This document shows positions 1 to 7,956 of a stretch of 19,438 bases of DNA, piece after piece. The position numbers and the translations under genes were made by a program. The stretch is from an uncultured Oxalobacter sp. (GTDB lineage: Bacteria > Pseudomonadota > Gammaproteobacteria > Burkholderiales > Burkholderiaceae_D). The stretch's first letter is position 1; each line of letters begins with the position of its first letter. Location of the stretch: assembly GCA_905202055.1 (NCBI GenBank), contig CAJKQK010000039.1, forward strand, positions 1-19,438, given 5' to 3'. The notes below the pieces were generated by a model. It saw only the letters and a program-made list of their open reading frames with translations, was not told the origin of the DNA and did no database searches.

Positions 1-592
1 CACCGTTATTGTTCGGTGCTTCGCCCGTCACGTAAGAAGAGAGGGCACACCGCCCTTCCACCATCACGCACAGGCTTCCGAAGCCGAACACCTCAATTTC
101 CACGTCGGTATTGCCGGCAACCAGTTCCACCTGTTCGATGGACAGGACACGCGGCAGTACCACTCTTGAAATACCGAAATGCCGCGCATAAAAATTGATC
201 GCTTCGTAATTGGTCGCAGAACCCTGAACCGACAGGTGCAAACGCAAATCCGGATGCTTTTCCCGCGCGTATTGCATGAGGCCGGGATCGGCAACGATAA
301 GAGCGTCCACACCATAACGTGCAGCCCGGTCGACCGCTGCCTTCCAGATCTCCCAGGACTCCGGAACGGGATAGGTATTCAGTGCCAGCAAGACCTTGCA
401 TTTTTTTGCATGGGCATATGCAATACCTTCGAGAATGGCTTTCTCGTCAAAATTCAGGCCGGCAAAATTCCGGGCATTCGTCGCGTCCTTGAAACCGAGA
501 TAAACACAATCGGCTCCATTGTCGACAGCCAGCCTCAAGGCTGGCAGGCTGCCTGCAGGGCAGACCAGTTCAATTTGTGAATTTTGTGTCAA
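1..592 (-). CDS. ubiU: UbiU-like U32-family protein (C-terminus beyond window)
   Basis: The visible 197 residues follow the UbiU (YhbU) family closely: an N-terminal ELVCPAGSLPAL motif, then GADCVYLG, the NARNFAGLNF segment, QGSATNYEAINFY, and FGSLCVMVEGRC. UbiU works with UbiV in oxygen-independent hydroxylation of the ubiquinone ring; it binds a [4Fe-4S] cluster through four cysteines. The first two, spaced by seven (about C175 and C182 here), are visible; the other two would lie left of the window. The start is uncertain. I chose TTG at 592 because no in-frame ATG precedes the conserved block, but no convincing ribosome site is seen; an alternative TTG lies a few codons upstream, before an in-frame stop. 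No ubiV lies immediately upstream, so it could only be on the unseen side. Older annotation would call this peptidase U32; the protease label is probably wrong for this subgroup. Confidence 0.88.
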   Translation of the reverse strand, partial: MTQNSQIELVCPAGSLPALRLAVDNGADCVYLGFKDATNARNFAGLNFDEKAILEGIAYAHAKKCKVLLALNTYPVPESWEIWKAAVDRAARYGVDALIVADPGLMQYAREKHPDLRLHLSVQGSATNYEAINFYARHFGISRVVLPRVLSIEQVELVAGNTDVEIEVFGFGSLCVMVEGRCALSSYVTGEAPNNNG

Positions 593-752
593 ATCGCTGG
601 AAATCGGTAGAGTTTTCAAAAATTATCAAGAAAGTTTTTTTTCAAATACGTAATTTTACTCATTATGGTCAAAACTGTCGTCACATTACTTTACGGAAAC
701 GTTTTGTCCTCTAAAAGTACGGCTTAAACAAGCCTTGAGAAGAATATCTGGA

Positions 753-758
753 TATAAT
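753..758 (+). promoter_or_regulatory. Candidate -10 box for the HlyD/ABC operon
   Basis: A perfect TATAAT lies 70 bases before the HlyD start in the divergent spacer between ubiU and the exporter operon (593-827). No good -35 is seen at 16-18 bases; a TTGAGA at 735-740 is too close (12 bases). The rest of the spacer is AT-rich with no other clear signal. Confidence 0.35.
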
Positions 759-827
759 CACATTAATTGTATGTCGCGCTCGTTTATTTAACCGTCTCAT
801 ATTTTAGCCATCCACGGGAGCTAAACA

Positions 828-1763
828 ATGTCAGCCCTTTTACGTAACAAGAAACTGATTATCATCCTTGTCATCGCTGCCGTGGTTGCAGCCGTTGCAT
901 GGTACTTTCTGAAACCGCCCACAGCCCCTCTAGGCCTTGCTTCCGGCAATGGCCGGCTCGAAGCGACGGAAACCGCTGTTTCCACCAAAGTCCAGGGCAA
1001 ACTGACGGAAGTCTTTTTCCGTGAAGGAGCCGATCTCAAGGTCGATGAAGTCGCCGCACAACTTGACGATATACCGTTGAAAGCCGATATCAAGGCGGCA
1101 CAGGCTGTCGCCGAGCAGGCACGTGAAGAAGTGAAAAGTGCGATGAGCCAGCAGGAACTGGCCGGTGTCACCCTGAGACGAACCCAGGAACTGATCAAGA
1201 AAGGCTTCATTTCCGCTGCCCAGCTCGACAAAGATGTCAGCGCGATGAGAACCGCCAATGCCAGCCTCGCTGCCGCACGCGGTCGTGTCGCCGAAGCGGA
1301 TGCCAGAGTGGCTTCATTGCAGGCCAACCTGAACGATTTGACACTGAAATCCCCCGTCAACGGACGGGTTCTCTACCGTCTGGCCGAACCGGGTGAAGTC
1401 CTGCCTGCCGGTGGCCGTGTCTTCTCGATGCTTGACCTGAACGACGTCTATATGTACATCTACCTTTCCGCTGCCGATTCCGGAAATGTACAGCTGGGAA
1501 GCGATGCCAGGATTCTTCTGGACGCGTTGCCGGATATGCCTGTTCCCTGCAAGGTCACCTATGTTTCCCCGAAAAACCAGTTCACCCCGAAAGAAGTCGA
1601 AACCAGGGACGAACGCGAAAAATTCATGTTCCGCGTCAAGCTGAAAGTCGATCCTGACTGGCTGGCACAAAATGCGACGATCGCCAAACCGGGTATGCCG
1701 GGTATCGGCTGGGTCAAGACCAATCCGGACGCTGTCTGGCCTGCCAACCTTCAGGTAAAGTGA
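828..1763 (+). CDS. HlyD-family membrane fusion protein (YhiI-like)
   Basis: This is the periplasmic adaptor of an ABC exporter, linking the inner-membrane transporter to an outer-membrane channel. It has 311 residues. Residues about 8-28 are a single hydrophobic segment (IIILVIAAVVAAVAWYFL) that anchors or exports it. Next comes the first half of a lipoyl/barrel-sandwich domain (VQGKLTEVFFREGADLKVDE), a long alanine- and glutamine-rich coiled-coil hairpin (about 87-180), then the second lipoyl half (LKSPVNGRVLYRLAEPGEVL) and a beta-barrel region. The start is supported by GGAG at 817-820, seven bases ahead of ATG. One base separates its stop from the following ABC gene, so the two are surely cotranscribed. 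E. coli YhiI is about 40 residues longer. The substrate is not visible from the sequence; multidrug or toxic-compound export is a family inference. Confidence 0.9.
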   Translation: MSALLRNKKLIIILVIAAVVAAVAWYFLKPPTAPLGLASGNGRLEATETAVSTKVQGKLTEVFFREGADLKVDEVAAQLDDIPLKADIKAAQAVAEQAREEVKSAMSQQELAGVTLRRTQELIKKGFISAAQLDKDVSAMRTANASLAAARGRVAEADARVASLQANLNDLTLKSPVNGRVLYRLAEPGEVLPAGGRVFSMLDLNDVYMYIYLSAADSGNVQLGSDARILLDALPDMPVPCKVTYVSPKNQFTPKEVETRDEREKFMFRVKLKVDPDWLAQNATIAKPGMPGIGWVKTNPDAVWPANLQVK

Positions 1764-1764
1764 A

Positions 1765-4488
1765 ATGAGCGGGCCCATTGCAGCAAAACTCGAAGGCGTC
1801 ACACTCCAGTATGGAGACGTGCTGGCGCTCGACGATGTTACCCTGGACATTCCGGGTGGCTGCATGGTGGGTCTGATCGGCCCTGATGGCGTCGGTAAAT
1901 CGTCCCTGCTGTCACTCGTTTCCTGTGCCAAGAAGATTCAGAAAGGCCACATCGAAGTCCTTGACGAGGATATTTCCGATACCAAAATCCGCAATGCCCT
2001 TCTCCCTCGCGTCGCCTACATGCCGCAGGGTTTGGGCAAGAACCTGTATCCAACCCTTTCCGTACGGGAAAACATCGACTTTTTCGCCAGGCTGTTCGGT
2101 CAGGATTTCGAAGAACGCGACAGGCGCATCAACGAGCTGACTGAAGCGACCGGCCTTCATCCTTTTCTGGATCGGCCTGCTGGCAAACTCTCCGGTGGCA
2201 TGAAGCAGAAACTGGGCCTGTGCTGCTCGCTGGTTCATGATCCCGACCTGCTGATCCTCGACGAACCGACCACCGGCGTCGACCCATTGTCGCGTCGGCA
2301 GTTCTGGGAACTGATCGATTCCATCCGCAAACGCCGGCCACAAATGAGCGTGATTGTGGCGACGGCCTACATGGAAGAAGCCGCGCAGTTCGACTGGCTT
2401 GCCGCCATGTATGGCGGCAAGATACTGGCGACCGGCACGGCGGAAGAAATGATGCAGAAAACCGGCAAGGATACGCTTGAACGTGCCTTCATCCAGCTGC
2501 TGCCTGAAGAACGCCGCGAGAATTATCATGAACTGGTCATCCCGCCATTAAAGGAAGAAGAAAATCAGGTATATGCCATTGAAGCGGATGGCCTGACCCA
2601 GCAATTCGGTGATTTCGTCGCCGTCGATCACGTCAGCTTCAAGATCCCACAGGGCGAAATTTTCGGCTTCCTCGGTTCGAACGGCTGCGGAAAGACCACG
2701 ACCATGAAGATGCTGACCGGACTCTTGCCTCCGACGTCGGGATCGGCCATGACCTTCGGCAAACCGGTCGACGCCAAAAATATCGAGAGCCGCAAAGACG
2801 TCGGCTATATGTCCCAGGCGTTTTCACTCTACGGAGAACTGACGGTATTGCAGAATCTGGAACTGCATGCCCACCTTTTCCATCTTCCGAAACAGGAAAT
2901 CCCCGGACGCGTCCAGAGTCTGGTCGACCGTTTCGGACTGGAAGCCTATCTGCATTCTGCAGCCGCCGAACTGCCACTTGGTATCCGGCAGCGCCTGTCA
3001 CTGGCCGTCGCCGTCGTGCACAACCCGAAACTGCTGATTCTGGATGAACCGACATCCGGCGTCGATCCGGTTGCACGGGACGATTTCTGGCAGCTTCTGA
3101 TCGAGATGTCCCGCGAACAGAACGTGACCATCTTCATCTCGACCCACTTCATGAATGAAGCGGAACGTTGCGACCGCATTTCCCTCATGCATGCCGGGAA
3201 GGTACTTGCCAGCGGCAAGCCGAAAGAACTGCAGGAAAGCAAGCACGCCGAAACTCTGGAACAGGCCTTCATCGAATACCTTGAAGAAGCTTCCGGATCA
3301 GAAAAAACAACGTTCAGTGAAGACGTCGAACTCGAGCCTGAAAAACACGAAGAAGAATCGCCTTACTTCAGTTTGAGACGCCTTCTGGCTTACGCATCGC
3401 GTGAAATGCTGGAACTGCGGCGCGACCCTATCCGACTTGGTTTCGCCATACTGGGCAGTATCCTGCTTTTCTTCGTTCTCGGCGGCGGTATTTCGATGGA
3501 CGTGGAAAACCTGAAATTCGCCGTACTGGATCTCGACCAGACGCCGCAATCGCGCGATTACATACACAATATAGCCGGTTCACGATACTTTATCGAACAA
3601 CCTGCCCTGAAAGACAGCAAGGATCTTGAGAAACGGATGGAAAGCGGTAAAATCAGTGTTGCCATTGAAATCCCCTCAGGATTCGGCCGTGATCTGACAC
3701 AAGGGAAAAATCCGCAAATTGGAGCCTGGGTGGATGGAGCCATGCCTTATCGGGGTGAAACCATCAAGGGATATATTCAGGGCCTTCATTCCAAATACCT
3801 CCAGCAGCTGGCAAGCGAGTCGAGCAGTTCCGGCAAGTCAGCATCTGCCAATCTGGAACTGCGATACCGGTACAATCAGGACTTCAAGAGCCTTTACGCG
3901 ATGGTTCCTGCCATCATACCGCTATTGCTGATGCTGATTCCCGCCATTCTGATGGCGCTGGGTATCGTACGTGAAAAGGAACTGGGCTCGATTACCAACC
4001 TGTACGTCACCCCTGTCACGAAACTGGAATTTCTGGTCGGGAAACAACTGCCCTATATTCTCCTGTCCATGATCAGTTACTTTTTGATGGTCGGCTGTGC
4101 CGTATTTTTCTTCCATGTGCCTTTGAAAGGCAGTTTTCTTGTCCTGACAGTCGGCGCACTCCTGTACGTCACGGCAACGACAGGACTCGGGCTCGTCATA
4201 TCGACGTTTACGAATACCCAGATTTCCGCCCTGTTCGGTACCGCCATCCTGACCATGCTGCCAACCGCCCAGTTTTCAGGACTGACCACGCCAGTCGGCT
4301 CGCTTGAAGGCAGTGCTTACTGGATCGGGCAATTTTTTCCTGCCACCTATTTCCTGATCCTCTCCCGCGGTGTATTCACCAAGGCATTGGGTTTTTCCGA
4401 CCTGATGGGGCCGATCCTCTCGCTGGCCCTGTTCATACCGGCCCTGACATTCCTTGCCTGGCTGTTCTTGCCCAAACAGGAGAAATAA
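1765..4488 (+). CDS. rbbA: RbbA-type fused ABC transporter: two ATPase domains plus ABC-2 permease
   Basis: This is a 907-residue protein, very close to the 911 of E. coli RbbA. ATPase domain 1: Walker A GPDGVGKS (39-46), signature LSGGM (142-146), Walker B LLILDEP (162-168). Domain 2: Walker A GSNGCGKT (304-311), signature replaced by LPLGI (403-407), Walker B LLILDEP (423-429), H-loop histidine at about 461. The C-terminal third is an ABC-2 permease with one helix near 556-575, a large periplasmic loop (about 577-710) and a cluster of helices to the end. E. coli RbbA was described as a ribosome-associated ATPase, but the fused membrane domain and the neighbours (adaptor before, permease after) fit an exporter of the YhiI-RbbA-YhhJ type. 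The start is one base after the upstream stop, with a GGTAAAG stretch before it. The gene ends directly against the next ATG. Confidence 0.92.
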   Translation: MSGPIAAKLEGVTLQYGDVLALDDVTLDIPGGCMVGLIGPDGVGKSSLLSLVSCAKKIQKGHIEVLDEDISDTKIRNALLPRVAYMPQGLGKNLYPTLSVRENIDFFARLFGQDFEERDRRINELTEATGLHPFLDRPAGKLSGGMKQKLGLCCSLVHDPDLLILDEPTTGVDPLSRRQFWELIDSIRKRRPQMSVIVATAYMEEAAQFDWLAAMYGGKILATGTAEEMMQKTGKDTLERAFIQLLPEERRENYHELVIPPLKEEENQVYAIEADGLTQQFGDFVAVDHVSFKIPQGEIFGFLGSNGCGKTTTMKMLTGLLPPTSGSAMTFGKPVDAKNIESRKDVGYMSQAFSLYGELTVLQNLELHAHLFHLPKQEIPGRVQSLVDRFGLEAYLHSAAAELPLGIRQRLSLAVAVVHNPKLLILDEPTSGVDPVARDDFWQLLIEMSREQNVTIFISTHFMNEAERCDRISLMHAGKVLASGKPKELQESKHAETLEQAFIEYLEEASGSEKTTFSEDVELEPEKHEEESPYFSLRRLLAYASREMLELRRDPIRLGFAILGSILLFFVLGGGISMDVENLKFAVLDLDQTPQSRDYIHNIAGSRYFIEQPALKDSKDLEKRMESGKISVAIEIPSGFGRDLTQGKNPQIGAWVDGAMPYRGETIKGYIQGLHSKYLQQLASESSSSGKSASANLELRYRYNQDFKSLYAMVPAIIPLLLMLIPAILMALGIVREKELGSITNLYVTPVTKLEFLVGKQLPYILLSMISYFLMVGCAVFFFHVPLKGSFLVLTVGALLYVTATTGLGLVISTFTNTQISALFGTAILTMLPTAQFSGLTTPVGSLEGSAYWIGQFFPATYFLILSRGVFTKALGFSDLMGPILSLALFIPALTFLAWLFLPKQEK

Positions 4489-5628
4489 ATGTCGAAATTC
4501 AGAATACATCTCAGCAACATCTACCGTCTGGGCATCAAGGAACTGAACAGTCTCTGGGCAGACAAGGTATTGCTGTTTCTGATCATCTGGGCGTTCACGG
4601 GAGGCATTTACAGTGCGGCCAAAGGTGTTTCGCAGGAACTGCATAACGCACCGGTCGCCATTGTCGATGAAGACCATTCCCAGCTGTCGCAACGCCTGAT
4701 CGGTTCGCTGACCCAGCCTTTTTTCAAAAAACCGGACGTCATTCCTCTGAAAGACATGGATGAAGCGCTCGACCGCGGGTACTATTCTTTCGCCGTCATC
4801 ATACCGCCCAGCTTCCAGAAAGACCTGCAGGCCGGACGCAGTCCGAAAATCCAGCTGAATATCGATGCGACCGTGATGAGCCAGGCCTTTATCGGCTCCG
4901 GATACATCCAAAGCATTTTCGAGCGGGAGATTGCCGAGTACCTGAACAGGACGACCGACACATCAACAGCCCCGCCCATCGATCTGGTCACACATGTCCG
5001 CTTCAACCCTAACCTGACCGGTTTCTGGTTCGGTGGTGTGATGGAAGTCATCAACAACGTCAACATGTTGACCATCATTCTGGTCGGTGCCGCCTATATC
5101 CGGGAACGGGAACACGGGACGCTGGAGCATCTTCTGGCCATGCCGCTGGGAGCGACTGAAATCATGATTTCCAAAATCTGGGCAAACGGCCTGGCCGTGC
5201 TGATAGGGGCCTCGTTCGCTCTTATTTTCGTGATCAAGATCGCACTTGGCGTCCCGATTGCCGGTTCGATTGCCCTGTTTATCGGGGCGGCAGCCGTTTA
5301 TTTGTTCTCCGCCGCTTCCATCGGCATTTTTCTCGGGACACTTGCGCGGTCGATGCCCCAGCTCGGCCTGTTGATCTTTTTGACGATCATCCCCCTGCAA
5401 ATGCTGTCTGGCGGCACGACACCGCAGGAAAGTATGCCGGTCTGGGTCCAGAACATCATGCAATTCGCGCCGACCACTTACTTTGTGCGGCTGGCGCAAT
5501 CCATTTTGTACCGTGGAGCGGGATTCTCCATCGTCTGGCCTGAATTCCTGGCAATGGCTCTGATCGGAGTCGTTTTCTTCTTTGCCGCGCTGGCGCGTTT
5601 CAGAAAATCCGTCGTTCAGGGCGGCTAA
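4489..5628 (+). CDS. yhhJ: ABC-2 type permease (YhhJ-like)
   Basis: This is the second membrane half of the exporter, 379 residues (E. coli YhhJ is about 374). The layout is that of ABC-2 permeases: one N-terminal helix (about 27-43, VLLFLIIWAFTGGIYSA), a periplasmic domain of about 130 residues (EDHSQLSQRLIG, then the Q-rich YIQSIFEREIAEYLNR helix), then five or six helices from about 184 to the end. The YIREREHGTLEHLLAMP motif is the typical cytoplasmic loop of this family, and MLSGGTTPQESMP is the typical loop before the last helices. ATG abuts the stop of the preceding gene, and its ribosome site (AGGAGA) lies inside that gene's last codons, so translation is coupled. It presumably pairs with the RbbA-type membrane domain as a heterodimer; that pairing is inferred from gene order. 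Confidence 0.92.
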   Translation: MSKFRIHLSNIYRLGIKELNSLWADKVLLFLIIWAFTGGIYSAAKGVSQELHNAPVAIVDEDHSQLSQRLIGSLTQPFFKKPDVIPLKDMDEALDRGYYSFAVIIPPSFQKDLQAGRSPKIQLNIDATVMSQAFIGSGYIQSIFEREIAEYLNRTTDTSTAPPIDLVTHVRFNPNLTGFWFGGVMEVINNVNMLTIILVGAAYIREREHGTLEHLLAMPLGATEIMISKIWANGLAVLIGASFALIFVIKIALGVPIAGSIALFIGAAAVYLFSAASIGIFLGTLARSMPQLGLLIFLTIIPLQMLSGGTTPQESMPVWVQNIMQFAPTTYFVRLAQSILYRGAGFSIVWPEFLAMALIGVVFFFAALARFRKSVVQGG

Positions 5629-5633
5629 GGCTC

Positions 5634-5672
5634 AAAAAAATCCTGCCGTTTGCATGACCGGCAGGATTTTTT
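5634..5672. terminator. Bidirectional intrinsic terminator
   Basis: An eight-base stem, TCCTGCCG (5641-5648) with CGGCAGGA (5659-5666), encloses a ten-base loop. It is flanked by seven A on the left and six T on the right, so it works in both directions: for the ABC exporter operon from the left and the hydrolase gene from the right. Confidence 0.93.
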
Positions 5673-5684
5673 GTTGTGGTCAAA

Positions 5685-6764
5685 TCATTTGATCGGCGTA
5701 TATTCCACAGGTACCCAGCTGTACCTGCCATTGCCTTCATTTCTGACGTAGCCCAATCCCGGGAACGGCAGGTGCATACCGGCAACCAGTTCACCCTTGT
5801 CTGACGCTTCCTTCAACAGATTCTTTCTGGTCATAACAGCCTTGGTGGAATCGGAATCGTATTCAATGGCAATGTCCGGACGATTGAACTGGATAGCATG
5901 GCTGTGAACGATATCACCCCAGATCAGCAATTGCTGCCCATCGGACGATACCTGAAAAGCCGTATGGCCCGGTGTATGGCCGTAGGCAGCAACTGCCTTG
6001 ATTCCCGGTACGATTTCAGCGCCCGGTTCAATGGGCTTCCATTTCTCTGCAGACAGATAGGGGACGGCAGATTCACGGGCCAGTTTGAAAAACATCTGTT
6101 TTTCCGGTGGTGCGGCAGCAGCCACCTGTTCGGAAAGCCAGTATTCGTTTTCAAGCTTGTTGGCGTACACTGTCGCATTCGGGAACAACAGGCTGCCTTC
6201 CTTGTTGGAGAGACCGCCGGTATGATCGCCATGCAGATGGGTCATCACAATCGTATCCACCTGTTCGGGCTGATATCCGGCCGCCTTCAGGTTTTCCATC
6301 ATGTGTCCCTGCTTGTCTTCGCTGAAAAGCTTCCCCGCCCCCGCATCGACCAACACAAGGTGGTCGCCTGTATTGATCAGATAAGCATTCACCGCCGACT
6401 GGATGCCGTTCAATTTTCCATAATGGTGCGTCAGCACCTTGTCGATTTCCTGCTTGTCAGCATTTTTCAGCAGTTCCGGATGAAATTCGAACGTCCCGTC
6501 AAAGAGTGCGGTAACCTCAAATTTTCCCACCATCGTCCGGTAATAACCCGGCACCTGTGTCCTGACCATCGCCGGTGGCTGGGGTTTGGCCGGTTGCTCA
6601 GGAGCCGCAGCGGACTGCTGTCCAGTCGCATTCTGATCAGCCGGAGTCTGTGTTGACGGTGCAACGGCCGTCCCTTGTGCCATGACATTGGCACAAAAAC
6701 CGAAAGCCGCCATCATCAGCAAGGCGCCCAGTTTCTGTCTGAACGGCATCTTGTTATCCTGCAT
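5685..6764 (-). CDS. Secreted metallo-beta-lactamase-fold hydrolase, methyl parathion hydrolase-like
   Basis: This is a 359-residue exported hydrolase with a binuclear metal site. Residues 1-30 form a signal peptide (basic start, GALLMMAAFGFCANV, then MAQ as cleavage context), followed by a low-complexity Pro/Ala/Gln linker to about 65. Metal ligands visible: HLHGDH (176-181), a histidine in GHTPGHT (262-268), aspartate in WGDIVH (284), and histidine in GMHLPFPG (331). The VPGYYRTMVGKFEVTALFDG opening and the WGDIVHSHAIQF stretch are those of the methyl parathion hydrolase/lactonase-like branch. The natural substrate in this branch is usually unknown; organophosphate or lactone activity cannot be read from the sequence. 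I moved the start inward from a possible ATG at 6809 because AGGAG sits seven bases before ATG 6764 and the signal peptide then begins normally. It is divergent from the FMN reductase gene. Confidence 0.9.
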   Translation of the reverse strand: MQDNKMPFRQKLGALLMMAAFGFCANVMAQGTAVAPSTQTPADQNATGQQSAAAPEQPAKPQPPAMVRTQVPGYYRTMVGKFEVTALFDGTFEFHPELLKNADKQEIDKVLTHHYGKLNGIQSAVNAYLINTGDHLVLVDAGAGKLFSEDKQGHMMENLKAAGYQPEQVDTIVMTHLHGDHTGGLSNKEGSLLFPNATVYANKLENEYWLSEQVAAAAPPEKQMFFKLARESAVPYLSAEKWKPIEPGAEIVPGIKAVAAYGHTPGHTAFQVSSDGQQLLIWGDIVHSHAIQFNRPDIAIEYDSDSTKAVMTRKNLLKEASDKGELVAGMHLPFPGLGYVRNEGNGRYSWVPVEYTPIK

Positions 6765-6813
6765 ATTTTCTCCTGTCCGTAAACTGCAAAAGATCAATTC
6801 GTCAAACAAGCTT

Positions 6814-6847
6814 ATTATCGGATAATTTTCGCCATTATTTGCGAAAA
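6814..6847. promoter_or_regulatory. Two adjacent inverted repeats, candidate operators
   Basis: ATTATC-G-GATAAT (6814-6826) runs straight into TTTTCGC (6826-6832), eight bases, GCGAAAA (6841-6847). Both dyads are perfect. They lie in the 168-base spacer between the divergent hydrolase and FMN reductase genes, where a shared regulator could act on both. The GATAAT halves also resemble -10 boxes in both directions. Confidence 0.4.
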
Positions 6848-6932
6848 CTGAAAGAATCGTTCAAAAAAAAGAAATACCCTAATGACAGTATGGTTGAAAA
6901 ACCGTTTCTTTTAACAGAAAGAAAGGTGCAAC

Positions 6933-7496
6933 ATGTTCAGGCTAGCTGTCATTATCGGAAGTACCCGCCCGGGCCGCAACGGGGAAGCGGTCGCGAAATG
7001 GATCTATGAAATCGCCCGGCAACGCACGGATATTGAAGTGGAACTGGTCGATATCATGGACTATAACCTGCCTCTTCTGGACGAGCCCCAACCTGCTTCA
7101 TCCGGTCAATACACGCAGGCCCACACAAAAAAATGGGCCGAAAAAATCGACTCTTTCGACGGTTTTGTATTCGTCACCCCTGAATACAACCACTCCCCTC
7201 CTGCCTCACTGAAAAATGCGATCGACTACCTGTTTTTCGAATGGAACAACAAATCGGCGGGATTTGTCGGCTATGGTTCGATGGGTGCGATCCGTGCCAT
7301 CGAACAGCTTCGTATCCTGATGGGAGCGCTGATGATCGCCGACGTTCGGGCGGAAGTCATGCTGTCTCTCTTTGAAGACTTCGAAAAACTGACAGTATTC
7401 AAGCCCAATCCGCGACACGAAAAAACAGTCAATAACATGCTTGCACAGGTCATTTCATGGGGTAACGCGTTGAAACCCCTTCGCGAGGAAGAATAA
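6933..7496 (+). CDS. NAD(P)H-dependent FMN reductase
   Basis: This is a flavodoxin-fold reductase of 187 residues, the usual length of the SsuE/azoreductase-like group. The phosphate-binding loop GSTRPGRNG (9-17) follows the first beta strand, and the family motif PEYNHSPPASLKNAIDYL is centred near residues 84-101. Members use NAD(P)H to reduce FMN or, with FMN bound, quinones or azo compounds; the exact acceptor cannot be told. The start is fixed by AAAGGTG five bases ahead of ATG. A cysteine-rich small protein follows after 37 bases on the same strand and ends at a terminator, so the two probably form one transcript. A redox or metal-stress role for the pair is inference only. Confidence 0.9.
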   Translation: MFRLAVIIGSTRPGRNGEAVAKWIYEIARQRTDIEVELVDIMDYNLPLLDEPQPASSGQYTQAHTKKWAEKIDSFDGFVFVTPEYNHSPPASLKNAIDYLFFEWNNKSAGFVGYGSMGAIRAIEQLRILMGALMIADVRAEVMLSLFEDFEKLTVFKPNPRHEKTVNNMLAQVISWGNALKPLREEE

Positions 7497-7533
7497 TCCA
7501 TTCATACACAGAAACCGAATCAGGAGATAAATT

Positions 7534-7842
7534 ATGAAACATATCCAGATCATCATGCCGCAGGTCAAGGCCTGTACCGCGCAGGCTTGTGGCTTCAATA
7601 AAGACATGGGCTGCCATGCGCGCGCCATCACCGTCGGTGATGAAAGCAATCCGGGTTGCGATACCTTCTTCGCCGTCCCTGACCAGTCTGCCCATGCCAA
7701 ATCAGTGGGACGTGTCTCCGGCGTAGGTGCCTGCAAGGTATCGGACTGCAAATTCAATGACGACTACGAATGTATGGCCGATGAAATCATCGTCGGATTC
7801 AACAACACAAAAGCCAGTTGCCAGACCTACGTTCATCAGTAA
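7534..7842 (+). CDS. Small protein with two DUF1540-like four-cysteine modules
   Basis: This 102-residue protein is built from two copies of one module. Copy 1 has cysteines 14, 19, 27 and 42 (ACTAQACGFNKDMGCHARAI, then PGCDTF); copy 2 has 67, 72, 80 and 96 (ACKVSDCKFNDDYECMADEI, then ASCQTY). The spacing C-x4-C-x7-C-x14/15-C and the FN...C.A..I.VG core match DUF1540, a small domain of unknown function usually thought to bind metal. No signal peptide or membrane segment is present, so it is probably cytoplasmic. AGGAG at 7522-7526 sits seven bases before ATG. It follows the FMN reductase gene closely and precedes a strong terminator. The domain assignment is by cysteine pattern; any metal bound is unknown. 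Confidence 0.85.
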   Translation: MKHIQIIMPQVKACTAQACGFNKDMGCHARAITVGDESNPGCDTFFAVPDQSAHAKSVGRVSGVGACKVSDCKFNDDYECMADEIIVGFNNTKASCQTYVHQ

Positions 7843-7855
7843 TCCCGCCTGAACG

Positions 7856-7888
7856 ATGAAAAAGCCGTGCAATGCACGGCTTTTTCAT
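7856..7888. terminator. Intrinsic terminator after the cysteine-rich protein gene
   Basis: A perfect 15-base stem runs from 7856-7870 to 7874-7888 around the three-base loop AAT. The GC core is GCCGTGC/GCACGGC, flanked by A5 and T5. It lies 14 bases after the stop codon and can act on both strands. Confidence 0.92.
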
Positions 7889-7909
7889 GTAAACATCACG
7901 TATTGCCCC

Positions 7910-7915
7910 TATAAT
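7910..7915 (+). promoter_or_regulatory. Candidate -10 box for the pyrophosphatase gene
   Basis: TATAAT stands 42 bases before the preferred start at 7957, just after the preceding terminator. A clear -35 is not seen. Transcription would begin near 7922, leaving almost no leader before the upstream ATG at 7930, which favours the start at 7957. Confidence 0.4.
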
Positions 7916-7956
7916 CCTCGCGTCATTTTATGTCATCACCCCATCCAGAGGGCATT

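Noticed and set aside
735..758. TTGAGA and TATAAT as a complete promoter
   Set aside because: The spacer is only 12 bases; only the -10 is kept as a candidate.
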